A stretch of 64,000 nucleotides of DNA from Ruminococcus flavefaciens MA2007 (GTDB taxonomy: Bacteria > Bacillota > Clostridia > Oscillospirales > Ruminococcaceae): positions 49,830 to 113,829 of the forward strand of contig NZ_JHXF01000013.1 of the NCBI RefSeq assembly GCF_000621845.1, given 5' to 3'. Under the pieces are notes generated by a model, which saw nothing but the letters and a program-made list of their open reading frames with translations, ran no database searches and was not told where the DNA came from. This document shows, in pieces, positions 1 through 8,698 of this stretch (the stretch's first letter is position 1; each line of letters opens with the position of its first letter). The position numbers were made by a program, and so were the translations under genes.

Positions 1-205
1 TAGTTCTTGTTTCATCACTTTCGGTATCTGTTTTTTCGTCTTTCACAGCTTCGTTGTAAGTTGCGTCGGTGACATTTACAGTTGTTGCTTCCTGCTTGCC
101 GTCACTGTTTTCTGATCCGTTGCCAGCTGTGCTTCCGCAGCCTGTAAAGCATGACAGCATCAGCATTGCCGACAGCGTACTTGTCAGTATCTTTTTTAAA
201 CTCAT
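1..205 (-). CDS. Lipoprotein, C-terminus cut by window edge
   Basis: The first 68 residues are visible, running off the left edge. They show a Lys-rich start, a hydrophobic stretch and a lipobox FTGC at about residues 20-23, followed by a Ser/Gly/Asp/Thr-rich spacer typical of lipoproteins anchored outside the membrane. The ATG is at 205-203 behind an AAAGGA ribosome binding site. It begins 24 bases after the end of the second NifD/K-like gene, in the same direction, so it is probably the fourth gene of the nitrogenase-like operon. A substrate-binding subunit of an ABC importer would fit, but no ligand-binding domain is visible, so that role is only a guess from context. Confidence 0.75.
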   Translation of the reverse strand, partial: MSLKKILTSTLSAMLMLSCFTGCGSTAGNGSENSDGKQEATTVNVTDATYNEAVKDEKTDTESDETRT

Positions 206-229
206 ATTTTTAGTCCTTTCGTTTCCCTG

Positions 230-1363
230 TCACAGACAGGATATTATGTTTTTTATATCATCACTGAGATAATCAGGTACCTCATCCCAGTGAAGCTTGC
301 TTGATACGGCAGGGTGCGGAAGACCGATAAATCTGACATTTTCGTTCTTTATCAGTTTTTTCACCATAGGATCAGCAATAATGACAGAGTATCTGCCGCT
401 GTTTACTTCTCTTCTGACCTCACTCTCGTCGGGGAGCTCCTTATCATAGGGGAGAGCCAGTTCTTTTTCTAGCCCGAACATACTGCCAACGGTTACGGAT
501 ATATCTATGCTTTGATGTATCATGTCACGAAGCGAATTTGCAAATATCTGTTCGTGTATGATGAGTATACCGCCATCGGAATACGGACAACCGACAGAAA
601 CATATTCCCTGTTGAGCTTCTTTTCAAAGCCGTCAGCGCCTTTTATGGGAACTCCGCAGATATATGGTATTCCGTACAGCTTATGAAGAAGTTTTGCGGC
701 GGCAAGACCCGAACGCGATACCACTATGCTCAGGTCGGCATCAGAACAGTCTTCGACCTGTTCAACTGTAAGTCCGACGGCAAAGCGGGATACTATTTCA
801 TATCCCAGCGATACGATGTGTTCGCATATCATTTCACAGTTTCCTTTGCTGCCAAAGTCTATTGGAAGAAGTCCGAGTATGTTCACTCTTTTCCCCAAAG
901 TGCACTCCTTGCTGCGTTCCTTTGTAAAGCGCTTTATCAGTGCTGTGAATACATCGGAGGCACCTCTGTCATAGAAGCGCTGTCCCGTAGTGTTGAAGCC
1001 GAATGACGGTATTCCTGTGGAGTATTCTGTTTCGGCTGCCATGCCTTTCAGGTCGGTGCCTATCACCATTGGTACAGGACTTCCGAGATATGCAATGACA
1101 GTAGGGGAAAGGTCCTTTGCAGCGGCTATCGTCTTATTTATATACTTATCGTCATTGCCCATGACAGCGTCCATACGGCGAAGTCCCGAGCAGAACACAG
1201 CCGAGCGTGAGCCCAGCCAGCGCGGTTCGTCGTAGCTTGTGTAATTGCCTGTACAGCCTGAAGCGTCATGCATTACAACAATTCCGCCGAGGTCGAACAA
1301 CGCGGAAGCAGCTCCCGAATAATCAGGTGCAAGAGGGGGAAGATCGATACAAAGTCTGCTCAT
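230..1363 (-). CDS. Nitrogenase component 1-like protein (second subunit)
   Basis: The 377-residue product resembles the NifD/NifK/BchN/BchB superfamily (oxidoreductase, nitrogenase component 1). The motif HDASGCTGNY places Cys37 at the position of the first cluster ligand, and Cys58 follows in VFCSGL. The third family Cys, expected near residue 92, is absent: that stretch reads AYLGSPVPMVIGTD. The protein is shorter than NifD or NifK (about 480-520 residues). The ATG overlaps the TGA of the upstream component 1-like gene by four bases (ATGA), implying translational coupling and a heteromeric product. It belongs to an uncharacterised nitrogenase-like group, not to true nitrogen fixation: no nifE, nifN or nifB is near. 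The substrate is unknown. Confidence 0.85.
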   Translation of the reverse strand: MSRLCIDLPPLAPDYSGAASALFDLGGIVVMHDASGCTGNYTSYDEPRWLGSRSAVFCSGLRRMDAVMGNDDKYINKTIAAAKDLSPTVIAYLGSPVPMVIGTDLKGMAAETEYSTGIPSFGFNTTGQRFYDRGASDVFTALIKRFTKERSKECTLGKRVNILGLLPIDFGSKGNCEMICEHIVSLGYEIVSRFAVGLTVEQVEDCSDADLSIVVSRSGLAAAKLLHKLYGIPYICGVPIKGADGFEKKLNREYVSVGCPYSDGGILIIHEQIFANSLRDMIHQSIDISVTVGSMFGLEKELALPYDKELPDESEVRREVNSGRYSVIIADPMVKKLIKNENVRFIGLPHPAVSSKLHWDEVPDYLSDDIKNIISCL

Positions 1364-2634
1364 ATTATAAGTCCTGCCTCCTTTATCATTTCCTGTACAT
1401 CTGCTTTTTCCGTGTATGCTTCAACAAGCATATCCATGAGGCGGACTATGCCGTCGTAGCCGAAAAGGCCTTCGTCTTCCATGATATTCACGACCTTGTC
1501 AGAACCTGTCATATAGCCGCAGTCAAATCCTATGCAAAGGTACTGCCTGCCCTCAAACGGAAAAGTAACAGCTTCGTGGCAGAGCGGATCCTCCACAAGT
1601 ATATCAGGGTATTTTTTTGAAAGAAGCTCAAAAGCTCCTTTTTCATGTGCCGGTATCCCGTCAGAAGCTATCATGCCAATATTGAAGCCGTATTCCGAAA
1701 GGGTAAGCGCAAGAGAAAAGGGCTTTATTACAGCCTGAAAGTCCACTGCTATGGGATAATCTCCTATCAAAGAACGAGCCTGTTCCAGCTTTTCTTCGGC
1801 TTTTATACGGTATTCCTTTGAAGGCGTAACAATATCCTCTCCTATAAATTCCGACAGGTCTTCGTAAAACCGCTCTATCACTTCGGGAGTGTGGTTTACG
1901 TAGGCTGTCATGTACGGTATGCCAAGCTCTTTTTCCATTTGCTGCGCCGCTTTGAGCGCTATGGGAGCTATCACGATATTAAGCCTTGCTTCCGACATGG
2001 TCTGAAAGCTCTTAAAGTCCTTGTGGTCGGAAATGTGAGAGACGCTCCATCCCTTTGAATGAAGAAGCTTTTTCAGCTCGCACTCCTCGCTGAATGAAAC
2101 ATTGCTGCCGAGAATATTGATCTGACTGCGCTTGACATTGCTTTTTTCAAGAAGTCCGTACATATTCATCTCAATAGTAACGCCCGGCGGATAGGGAGTA
2201 TCAAGGGATATCGGGTTCATGGTGCAGTGCCTGAACTTAACGTCTGGATACTTACTGTCAAGCTCTGCGAGTATGGCTTCATGGTCTGTGCCGAGAAGAT
2301 CGTCAAGGCACGATGTAAATATAAACAGAACCTTTGGTACTTTCGAAAGAGCTTCAAAAAGTTCTCCTACACTGTTGATTATAAGCTGCTCGAAATCGCC
2401 CGAAACTATATCTGCTTCGTTAATAAAAAGATAGGAGATACGGTCCTTTATACCGTTCTGAGCGCCTCCGAGCGCTCCATGTCTGCCGCAGGCAAAGGGA
2501 CATACAAAAAGCTGGTGGCTTTCAGGGACAAGTGCGGCTATCCTTACAACTCCCCAACCGCCGTGCGCAGGAGAAACATAATGAAGACTCGGCGCAGAAG
2601 GACAGTTAAAGTTTATTTTACTGCATTTGCTCAT
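1360..2634 (-). CDS. Nitrogenase component 1-like protein (first subunit)
   Basis: The 424-residue product is a NifD/K-like component 1 protein. Possible iron-sulfur ligands are Cys45 and Cys49 in [11 protein letters not shown] and Cys109 in [12 protein letters not shown], the latter matching the third cluster Cys of the family. An in-frame start 17 codons upstream exists, but the ATG at 2634 overlaps the stop of the NifH-like gene as ATGA, which argues for this start. With the next gene it would form the alpha/beta-type catalytic core that receives electrons from the NifH-like reductase. Members of this superfamily reduce N2, protochlorophyllide, Ni-sirohydrochlorin amides or methylthio-alkanes; nothing here decides between these or another substrate. 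Confidence 0.85.
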   Translation of the reverse strand: MSKCSKINFNCPSAPSLHYVSPAHGGWGVVRIAALVPESHQLFVCPFACGRHGALGGAQNGIKDRISYLFINEADIVSGDFEQLIINSVGELFEALSKVPKVLFIFTSCLDDLLGTDHEAILAELDSKYPDVKFRHCTMNPISLDTPYPPGVTIEMNMYGLLEKSNVKRSQINILGSNVSFSEECELKKLLHSKGWSVSHISDHKDFKSFQTMSEARLNIVIAPIALKAAQQMEKELGIPYMTAYVNHTPEVIERFYEDLSEFIGEDIVTPSKEYRIKAEEKLEQARSLIGDYPIAVDFQAVIKPFSLALTLSEYGFNIGMIASDGIPAHEKGAFELLSKKYPDILVEDPLCHEAVTFPFEGRQYLCIGFDCGYMTGSDKVVNIMEDEGLFGYDGIVRLMDMLVEAYTEKADVQEMIKEAGLII

Positions 2635-3395
2635 TGTTCGTCCTCCGTAAGTTTGATTATCCGACTTGCAAGTTCCCTGTAGCATGACGCCATTTCTGAA
2701 TGCGGAAGGGCTTCAATGACTGTTTTGCCCTGATTTTCAGCTTCCTGTACCGCGCTGTCACGCGGTATCACCGATACTATATCCCCGCCTATCTCGTCAA
2801 GTGCTTTTTGAACTATCTCAACTTCATCAGGAACATTTCTCGAATTCAGTATAACTCCCGAATAGCTTGCATAGCCGCGCTTGCCGAAATTTCTCACAGC
2901 AGAAGCAATATTTGAAGCCGCATACAACGACATCATCTCCCCTGAAGTGACGATAAAAACATTTTTTGCATAGCCGTCACGTATAGGCATTGCGAAACCA
3001 CCGCAGACTACATCTCCGAGAACATCATAGAGAATTATATCAGGCTTGCATATATCATAAGCACCAAGTTCTTCAAGCTTTTCAAGAGCCGTTATTATAC
3101 CGCGTCCTGCACAGCCGATACCGGGAGTCGGACCACCTGCCTCAACACACCATACTCCGCTTGGACTGCGGAAAAGAACATCCTCGGCGGTGATATTGTT
3201 CTCACCTTTTTCACGAATAGCGTCGAGTACAGAGCTTATCCTTTTTCCGTCGGTGAGGTTTTTGGTGGAATCTGCTTTCGGATCGCACCCTATCTGCAAA
3301 ACGCTATATCCGAGAGCAGAAAAAGCTGCGGACAGGTTTGAAGTCGTTGTAGACTTTCCTATACCGCCTTTTCCATATATTGCTATTTTTCTCAT
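2631..3395 (-). CDS. NifH-like iron protein (ATP-dependent reductase)
   Basis: The 254-residue product is a NifH/BchL/CfbC-type reductase: a homodimer that binds MgATP and one bridging [4Fe-4S] cluster and passes electrons to a component 1 partner. The P-loop GKGGIGKST is at residues 8-16, and the cluster ligands are Cys95 ([12 protein letters not shown]) and Cys131 ([14 protein letters not shown]), both in the expected places. The length is slightly below NifH (about 275-296). It is the first gene of the operon, with a consensus promoter, a palindromic operator and a leader hairpin upstream. The partners are the two coupled NifD/K-like genes downstream. Family assignment is firm; the substrate is unknown. 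Confidence 0.93.
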   Translation of the reverse strand: MRKIAIYGKGGIGKSTTTSNLSAAFSALGYSVLQIGCDPKADSTKNLTDGKRISSVLDAIREKGENNITAEDVLFRSPSGVWCVEAGGPTPGIGCAGRGIITALEKLEELGAYDICKPDIILYDVLGDVVCGGFAMPIRDGYAKNVFIVTSGEMMSLYAASNIASAVRNFGKRGYASYSGVILNSRNVPDEVEIVQKALDEIGGDIVSVIPRDSAVQEAENQGKTVIEALPHSEMASCYRELASRIIKLTEDEQ

Positions 3396-3440
3396 TTAAC
3401 ACCCTTCTTGTTATATATTGCTAACTAAATATCAAAAATA

Positions 3441-3465
3441 TAAGTTTGCTGTTAAAGCAAACTTA
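3441..3465 (-). terminator. Leader hairpin of the nitrogenase-like operon, possible attenuator
   Basis: Perfect 10-bp arms, 3441-3450 and 3456-3465, enclose a 5-base loop. On the minus strand the hairpin is followed by TATTTTT and lies between the predicted transcription start (about 3467) and the nifH-like ATG. It could act as an attenuator or as an mRNA-stabilising stem; the stem is AT-rich, so its strength is uncertain. Confidence 0.5.
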
Positions 3466-3480
3466 GTAAGCATATACTAA
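3463..3480. promoter_or_regulatory. Palindromic operator over the nitrogenase-like promoter
   Basis: The sequence TTAGTAAGCATATACTAA has 6-bp inverted arms (TTAGTA/TACTAA) and covers the -10 element and start site. A related GTTAGTA-type palindrome lies at the promoter of the DtxR-type regulator at 16546-16561. Binding by that regulator is an inference. Confidence 0.5.
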
Positions 3481-3502
3481 CATTAAAAACCTGATTTGTC
3501 AA
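3474..3502 (-). promoter_or_regulatory. Promoter of the nitrogenase-like operon
   Basis: The -35 TTGACA (3502-3497), a 17-base spacer and the -10 TAGTAT (3479-3474) read on the minus strand toward the NifH-like gene. The region 3503-3683 holds no gene, only an AT-rich stretch with the 22-bp duplicate described at 3613-3634. Confidence 0.65.
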
Positions 3503-3612
3503 TAAAAAGTCATTTATTATCTTAAATCTTTGTATGCAGAACCAGTTTAATCATTTTCATTCGAAAAATTATATTCAAATTGCTTATGACAAATGGATAA
3601 AACTATGTCCAA

Positions 3613-3634
3613 CTCGTATGTGCCTGTTTTGAAT
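3613..3634. repeat. 22-bp duplicate, copy 1 (with 9950-9971)
   Basis: These 22 bases are identical to 9950-9971. On the minus strand both copies sit in a frame reading FKTGTYEL. Here the frame continues to a stop near 3541 but has no ATG, so this copy looks like a remnant of the small ORF found intact at 9908-10003. Confidence 0.6.
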
Positions 3635-3683
3635 CTGATTTTTTTGATATATATCTTTTTTTCATCGTAATCTGCCCCTTTTA

Positions 3684-4334
3684 TCAGATTAGATTAAGTA
3701 TCCCGATTAGTCCGAACATAGAAAGTCCTAAGCTCGGCATGATGATTCCGGGGAGATCTTGAAATTTTATCGGATCAATTTTTCGGCAGGTCACGCCAAA
3801 TATCAGGAATACAATTGGATTCAGCAGTACACATATCTTTGGTACATCAAGTGCGCCGTTCAGAATAGCGATTATCACAAGAACTGTCGGTACTAACAGT
3901 GAAATATAGCCTGTGAAGAATGTAGGTGTTATCTGTTTATAGAGCTTTTCAAGAATATCATCGGCGATTTGCAGATTACCGTGTATCATTGCACCTTTGT
4001 AAATAAGCGCCTGCAGGCAAACAAAAGCATGAATAAAAATACCTGCCATTGCTCCGAAATATCCGAAACCGATTGTCATATAACCGAGCAGCGAATGTGT
4101 TTCAGCTATCTGCATACCGATAGAATAAAAACCAAGCCCTACTAACGCATCACCTATCATAGCAAGAGCGATTGAAAGTCCAAATCTCCAATCTGCCATT
4201 TTGATCCAGTTGCTGTCAATATTCTTTGAAGTTCCAAGCTTTTCATTTCCTTTACCTTTCAAATCAAAGAGAATATCTCCCGTGCAACAAAGCAGACCGC
4301 CAATCAGACCTAATATTGAAAAACCCAAATACAT
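3684..4334 (-). CDS. Multi-pass membrane protein (DUF6796-like)
   Basis: The 216-residue protein is mostly hydrophobic, with about six membrane segments and a short polar loop after the first one (LFDLKGKGNEKLG...). It resembles the DUF6796 family of Firmicutes, of unknown function; this is recalled from overall appearance, not a search. The ATG follows an AAGGAG site. It is the last gene of the long DtxR-headed operon and lies 11 bases downstream of the isoprenylcysteine-type methyltransferase. Confidence 0.6.
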   Translation of the reverse strand: MYLGFSILGLIGGLLCCTGDILFDLKGKGNEKLGTSKNIDSNWIKMADWRFGLSIALAMIGDALVGLGFYSIGMQIAETHSLLGYMTIGFGYFGAMAGIFIHAFVCLQALIYKGAMIHGNLQIADDILEKLYKQITPTFFTGYISLLVPTVLVIIAILNGALDVPKICVLLNPIVFLIFGVTCRKIDPIKFQDLPGIIMPSLGLSMFGLIGILNLI

Positions 4335-4345
4335 AGCATACTCCT

Positions 4346-4831
4346 TTACTTTCTTTTAAATGGTATGCATCTGTTTACGCATTTGCAGTATTCTTTGTAC
4401 TCCTGCCCGTAAAGCTCATGCAGCCATTTTTCTTCCGTTACTTTCAGCACAACGGTCATAATGCCACAATTAATAACGATCACGGGAATCAGAAATATAT
4501 TATGCCACATCAGGCTGATACCTGTAATCAACATCCACCAGCCGCTGTACATTGGATTTCTTACCCACGCATATATTCCGTCTGTTTTCAGATGATTTTC
4601 TTTTATATTATCGTCCATTCCAGACCGTACAGCACCAATAAACCAGACGATCAGACCTGCGATAATAAGTGCAATTCCAATGGCTATCAACATCGCCGCA
4701 GGAAATCCACTGACGGTTCCAAGATGTAAAACATAACTGAATACAGCAATCGCAATGGCAGCAACAACTGCCATTCCGACTACAAGAAACGGTCCGATAC
4801 CAAAAATCGGTAAATGCTCTTTATTCTTCAT
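4346..4831 (-). CDS. Membrane methyltransferase (ICMT/PEMT family)
   Basis: The 161-residue protein has three or four membrane segments and the family signature of isoprenylcysteine carboxyl or phospholipid methyltransferases: TDGIYAWVRNPMYSGWW near residues 83-99 and EEKWL.ELYGQEYKEYC near the C-terminus, which form the SAM site at the membrane face. Bacterial members methylate small membrane-bound acceptors that are mostly unknown. It lies 10 bases after the ZIP transporter gene. It is one of seven methyltransferases in this operon and the only membrane-embedded one of this fold. Confidence 0.85.
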   Translation of the reverse strand: MKNKEHLPIFGIGPFLVVGMAVVAAIAIAVFSYVLHLGTVSGFPAAMLIAIGIALIIAGLIVWFIGAVRSGMDDNIKENHLKTDGIYAWVRNPMYSGWWMLITGISLMWHNIFLIPVIVINCGIMTVVLKVTEEKWLHELYGQEYKEYCKCVNRCIPFKRK

Positions 4832-4840
4832 TTTTCTCTC

Positions 4841-5623
4841 CTATCCAAGTGCAACATCCAATATCATCATCAGAGTAAAGCCGACAGAAAACAGGATAAC
4901 ACCGATGTTTGAATGCTCTCCTTCAGACATTTCGGGAATCAGTTCCTCTACCACCACATATATCATTGCTCCTGCGGCAAAGCTCAGCAGATACGGCATT
5001 ATAGGCAGTAATTGACTTGCAAATAGTATCGTGAGGAGTGCGCCGACCGGTTCAACTGCTCCTGATAATACACCGCCCGCAAACGCCTTCCATTTGCTTT
5101 TTCCCTCCACATGAAGCGGCATTGAAATGATAGCTCCTTCAGGAAAATTCTGTATTGCAATTCCGAGAGCCAGAGCGAGCGCTCCGCCTGCGGTCATATC
5201 AGCAGAGCCTGATATAAAGCCTGCATATACGATACCAACAGCCATACCTTCGGGGATATTATGTAGCGTAACTGCAAGCACCATCATTGTTGTACGTGCC
5301 AGCTTTGACGGCAATCCCTCCGCTTTTTCTTCATTCATGTGCAGATGTGGTATCAGACTATCAAGCAGCAAAAGGAAAAGAATGCCGCACCAAAATCCGA
5401 CAACCGCAGGAAGAAAAGCGAGTTTTCCCATATTCTCTGACATATTCATTGCCGGAATTATAAGACTCCATATCGAAGCGGCTGTCATCACGCCTGCTGC
5501 AAATCCTGTCAACGCCCGCTGAACACATCTGCTTAGGTTGTGCTTCATGAAAAGCACACAGCCTGCGCCAAGTGCGGTGCCGAGAAAAGGAATCAGAAGT
5601 CCAGATAATATTTCTGTTTTCAT
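4841..5623 (-). CDS. ZIP family metal transporter
   Basis: The 260-residue membrane protein has eight likely transmembrane helices and the two metal-site motifs of ZIP carriers: HNIPEGMAVG in helix 4 and QNFPEGAIISMPLH in helix 5. A His-containing loop (HLHMNEEKAEG) joins helices 3 and 4, as in the family. ZIP proteins import zinc, iron or manganese into the cytosol. Its place in an operon headed by a DtxR-type metal regulator fits a metal-linked pathway. Its ATG overlaps the stop of the upstream methyltransferase by four bases. Confidence 0.92.
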   Translation of the reverse strand: MKTEILSGLLIPFLGTALGAGCVLFMKHNLSRCVQRALTGFAAGVMTAASIWSLIIPAMNMSENMGKLAFLPAVVGFWCGILFLLLLDSLIPHLHMNEEKAEGLPSKLARTTMMVLAVTLHNIPEGMAVGIVYAGFISGSADMTAGGALALALGIAIQNFPEGAIISMPLHVEGKSKWKAFAGGVLSGAVEPVGALLTILFASQLLPIMPYLLSFAAGAMIYVVVEELIPEMSEGEHSNIGVILFSVGFTLMMILDVALG

Positions 5624-6405
5624 TTTCTGCCCACAAGCAACGACGAGCCGCTCAGTCCAAGAACTTTTGCTTCTCCCTTTGACATGAACATACCGTTTGT
5701 AGTGTCAATCAGCTCAACGACTTCATAGCCCTCGTTATACAGTTCACTGATAAACTGCTGCATATCGCCGTAACGAGCCTTTGACATAATGTCATGTATT
5801 GCAAATGTGCCGCCTTTTTTCAGCACACGCATAGTTTCACGGAGAAGCTCCTGTTTATTTACTCCTGTGATATTATGGTAAACATAATTGCTCGTAACTG
5901 CGTCAAAATATTCATCAGGATAATCAAGCTTGCAGGCGTCACCCTGATGAAATTCCGTATTCTGAACACCCTCAGAATCAGAATTATCCTCGCAAAGCTG
6001 CTGACTGAACGACGCATACTCCATGCCCCAGCGGTCTATGCCGACCATTCTGCCCTGAGGATTTCGCTTTGCACAAGCAATGGTCAGCGCACCGCTTCCG
6101 CAGCCAACGTCAAGTCCGATACCGCCTTCGGGCAGCGTAATATATTTCGCAGTACCCTCGACAATCGCTTTGGATAGCTGTCGGTTGCCGTTATATGAGA
6201 ATTTACAGTGTGCATAAATGCTCCATGCTGTCATCGCACCGCAGGCAAGTGTGCCTGCGCCTGCCGTTCCGACAAGAGCCATTTTCAGCTTTGGACTCAT
6301 CTTAGCACACATAAGCGCTGCTGTTCCTGCGCCGAGAATAGCCGTTCCTGCAGTCAATGCAGTTATCATTCCGTTTGGCACCCAGTTCTTATAATTTGCA
6401 CTCAT
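5620..6405 (-). CDS. Class I SAM methyltransferase with N-terminal membrane segments
   Basis: In this 261-residue protein, residues 12-75 hold two hydrophobic segments. The class I Rossmann fold follows: motif I LDVGCGSGALTIA near residues 98-110, the acidic ribose-binding residue in VGIDRW, and the DAVTSNYVYHNI region after motif II. The substrate is unknown; the membrane anchor suggests a lipid-like or membrane-associated acceptor. The stop overlaps the start of the ZIP gene by four bases. It starts behind AAAGGAG, 12 bases after the preceding methyltransferase gene. Confidence 0.88.
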   Translation of the reverse strand: MSANYKNWVPNGMITALTAGTAILGAGTAALMCAKMSPKLKMALVGTAGAGTLACGAMTAWSIYAHCKFSYNGNRQLSKAIVEGTAKYITLPEGGIGLDVGCGSGALTIACAKRNPQGRMVGIDRWGMEYASFSQQLCEDNSDSEGVQNTEFHQGDACKLDYPDEYFDAVTSNYVYHNITGVNKQELLRETMRVLKKGGTFAIHDIMSKARYGDMQQFISELYNEGYEVVELIDTTNGMFMSKGEAKVLGLSGSSLLVGRK

Positions 6406-6417
6406 GATTATACTCCT

Positions 6418-7014
6418 TTACCTTTTATATCCCATAACTAAAAACAGATTTTCCTTTTTATTTATTGAAATATCAGTAAATCCTGCTGTTTTAAGCATAT
6501 TTGCAATCTGCTCCGCAGTATATCTGGTCATGCAGGGGACTTTCTTTTCCCAATCCACATTCGGATCACCGTAATTATTGATAACTGCAAAACAGCCGTT
6601 CTTTACAAGCGAACGGTATATCTCCCTGAACGCTTTTTCAAGTTTTTTCCAGAAGAAAACTGTCTCAAAAGCGGTGATAAGTTCTATGCTGTTATCCTTG
6701 AACGGGAGCTTTTCAGCGCTGCCTTTGATTATTTTGACACGTTTGCCGAGCTCGTCTTTATTGACTTTCTGTGCCTTTTTTACGCTTTCATCTGATATAT
6801 CCAGCCCGATAAACTTCGCTTTTGCACTCATTCCAAGCATACGCTTTATATTATATCCTCCGCCGCAGCCTAAATCTGCGACCTTGCCGTTCTCTGGTAT
6901 TTTTATGCGTTCCAGCGCCCACTGTGCCATTGGCAAATGCTCCTTGTCCATACTGACAAGCATCACTCGTCCGAGAAGTCCTTTTGGATTTCCAAAATTA
7001 TCTGTAAAACTCAT
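6418..7014 (-). CDS. Class I SAM methyltransferase
   Basis: The 198-residue soluble protein has motif I VADLGCGGGYNIKRML at about residues 44-59, an acidic residue after strand 2 (FIGLDIS) and IELITAFETVFFW after motif II. The N-terminus (NPKGLLGRVMLVSMDKEH) closely parallels that of the methyltransferase at 9282-9905, so the two are paralogues. The acceptor is unknown. It sits 11 bases after the membrane protein at 7025-7606, in the middle of the operon. Confidence 0.9.
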   Translation of the reverse strand: MSFTDNFGNPKGLLGRVMLVSMDKEHLPMAQWALERIKIPENGKVADLGCGGGYNIKRMLGMSAKAKFIGLDISDESVKKAQKVNKDELGKRVKIIKGSAEKLPFKDNSIELITAFETVFFWKKLEKAFREIYRSLVKNGCFAVINNYGDPNVDWEKKVPCMTRYTAEQIANMLKTAGFTDISINKKENLFLVMGYKR

Positions 7015-7024
7015 AATTTACTCC

Positions 7025-7606
7025 TTATTGCTGTTCAAATCTGAACAGCTTTTTCGTTATAGCGTAAATTACAACAGCAACAGCTATTCCGATTATCAAT
7101 ACAACAGAAAATGCCCATGCAGGGCTGCAATTCATAAGTGTGTCCGCATAACCGCCCGGCATCTCCTCAACAGCACACTTGTATGTATAATCACGATTGA
7201 ACCATATCTGTCCGTAGTATCCAAATGTAGAAAATGTCATAATGACTGAAGCGATCAGGTTGCCTGCTGAGCCATACTTAAATATCATGCGAACGATTTC
7301 CGCAAGCACCGCAATAACTATGACAGGTACACAGTGCCACAAATTCGCGTCCTGCATTGCAAAGAAAGCAAGAAGCATACCACATGATAAACACGCCGCA
7401 ACTCCAAAAGCCCTTATTTTATCAAATGCTTTCGCTGCTACTCCAGTTACAAGCAATCCGGCGGTTATCTGATAGCAAACGAAGAAAAACGGATGTATCG
7501 CCCCAAATACGCAGACGATCACTGACATCACAACGTAAAGAACAACATAAAGCAGCACCCATAAAGCGTTCTTCGTGCTCCATTTCTTTTCAGATTTCAT
7601 TCTCAT
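7025..7606 (-). CDS. Hypothetical membrane protein, about five TM segments
   Basis: The 193-residue protein has roughly five to six hydrophobic segments, a basic N-terminus (MRMKSEKKW) and a soluble loop near residues 130-155. I do not recognise the family; the general shape is like MptD/ECF-type S components, but no motif supports that. The start overlaps the stop of the alpha/beta hydrolase gene by four bases, so it is translated together with it. Confidence 0.65.
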   Translation of the reverse strand: MRMKSEKKWSTKNALWVLLYVVLYVVMSVIVCVFGAIHPFFFVCYQITAGLLVTGVAAKAFDKIRAFGVAACLSCGMLLAFFAMQDANLWHCVPVIVIAVLAEIVRMIFKYGSAGNLIASVIMTFSTFGYYGQIWFNRDYTYKCAVEEMPGGYADTLMNCSPAWAFSVVLIIGIAVAVVIYAITKKLFRFEQQ

Positions 7607-8586
7607 TTCTCCTTATTAAAGTAGTTTTGTATCAGCCTCATCACTTCATTAAATGCAGGCTTGCAGCCTGGAATAAAGTATTGCAGTGCATAGCAGTGAT
7701 GCATACCTTTTCCAACATGAATAATACACTTTGCACCTGCTTTTCGGTAGCTCTCTGCATAGCTCGGTGCAAAGGCATACAGCGTTTCAGCACTTCCGTA
7801 ATAAAAATGCGTCATGGGAGCATTGCGGAAATCTCCGTGTGCCGTTGCAAGGTATATTTCAGGAATATCTCTGCCGTGACACATTATATCATGGGCAGTA
7901 TACATATACTCGGCAGGTATCATGATATCCCTTTTATCGAGCACTTGTATTTCTGCTTTCTCCGTTTCTGTAATGGGAATGCTCCCGGGCGAAATAGGTA
8001 TAAGCATTCCCGGCATTGGAATACTGCTTCCGCTGTCATTCAGCTCATTGATATATGTGATAAGGTCGAGTATCAGTGCTCCGCCCGATGAAAAACCAAG
8101 AAATACAATATTTTCAGCTTTATAAAACTTAAGCATTTTCGCATAGCATTCAAATATCATCTGCACATTTTCAAGCATATCATGTTCATGGCAGAGGGGA
8201 TAATACGGAAACCACACATCAGCATTTGCAGTTTCTGAAATTTTTCTCGAAAGTCCCACATCGCCCTTATCCGAGCCGAGTATCATTCCACCGCCAAATA
8301 CGAACAGCACCGCTTTCTTCCGCCGTTTCTTTTCTATATCAATTTCAAGGCAGTGATAATTTCCATATATCAGATGATCAGTGTAATGTGCCTTGCTGTC
8401 ATCGGGCATGATGAAATGTCGGTTTTTTGCATTCATTTTCGCCGATTTTGCAAGGACTTCTTCTTTTGTACCTACAAGGCTGTTCCTGATCTTTGCAGCC
8501 TTCACCACTACTTTTATCAGCTTATACAGCGGATTATTCAAAGCATCGGGAGCTTTTACTACCTTATCATGTTTATCGAATTTCAT
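7603..8586 (-). CDS. Alpha/beta hydrolase (HSL/esterase-like)
   Basis: In this 327-residue protein the oxyanion motif VFGGGMILG replaces the classical HGGG, the nucleophile elbow is GFSSGGAL, and a candidate catalytic His lies in GKGMHHCYALQ near the C-terminus. These match the hormone-sensitive-lipase-type carboxylesterases. It probably cleaves an ester or amide of a small molecule, either as a step in making or detoxifying the product of the methyltransferase operon or independently. The Gly-for-His change in the oxyanion motif is unusual. There is no signal peptide, so it is cytoplasmic. Confidence 0.85.
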   Translation of the reverse strand: MKFDKHDKVVKAPDALNNPLYKLIKVVVKAAKIRNSLVGTKEEVLAKSAKMNAKNRHFIMPDDSKAHYTDHLIYGNYHCLEIDIEKKRRKKAVLFVFGGGMILGSDKGDVGLSRKISETANADVWFPYYPLCHEHDMLENVQMIFECYAKMLKFYKAENIVFLGFSSGGALILDLITYINELNDSGSSIPMPGMLIPISPGSIPITETEKAEIQVLDKRDIMIPAEYMYTAHDIMCHGRDIPEIYLATAHGDFRNAPMTHFYYGSAETLYAFAPSYAESYRKAGAKCIIHVGKGMHHCYALQYFIPGCKPAFNEVMRLIQNYFNKEK

Positions 8587-8698
8587 ATTATAACCACCTT
8601 AACGCAACAGATTTATTAGCTTGTCATGACAGCAACAAACAGTCCAGTAAGCATCAGAACACAGAATCTGCGCCATATTCCAAAACATATTTCACCCT

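Noticed and set aside
1..3395. True nitrogen fixation operon
   Set aside because: The subunits are short, one cluster Cys is missing, and no cofactor assembly genes are present.
8587..8698. Possible short membrane peptide on the minus strand between hydrolase and membrane protein genes
   Set aside because: A hydrophobic frame (ICFGIWRRFCVLMLTGLFVA) can be read, but no start codon with ribosome site goes with it.
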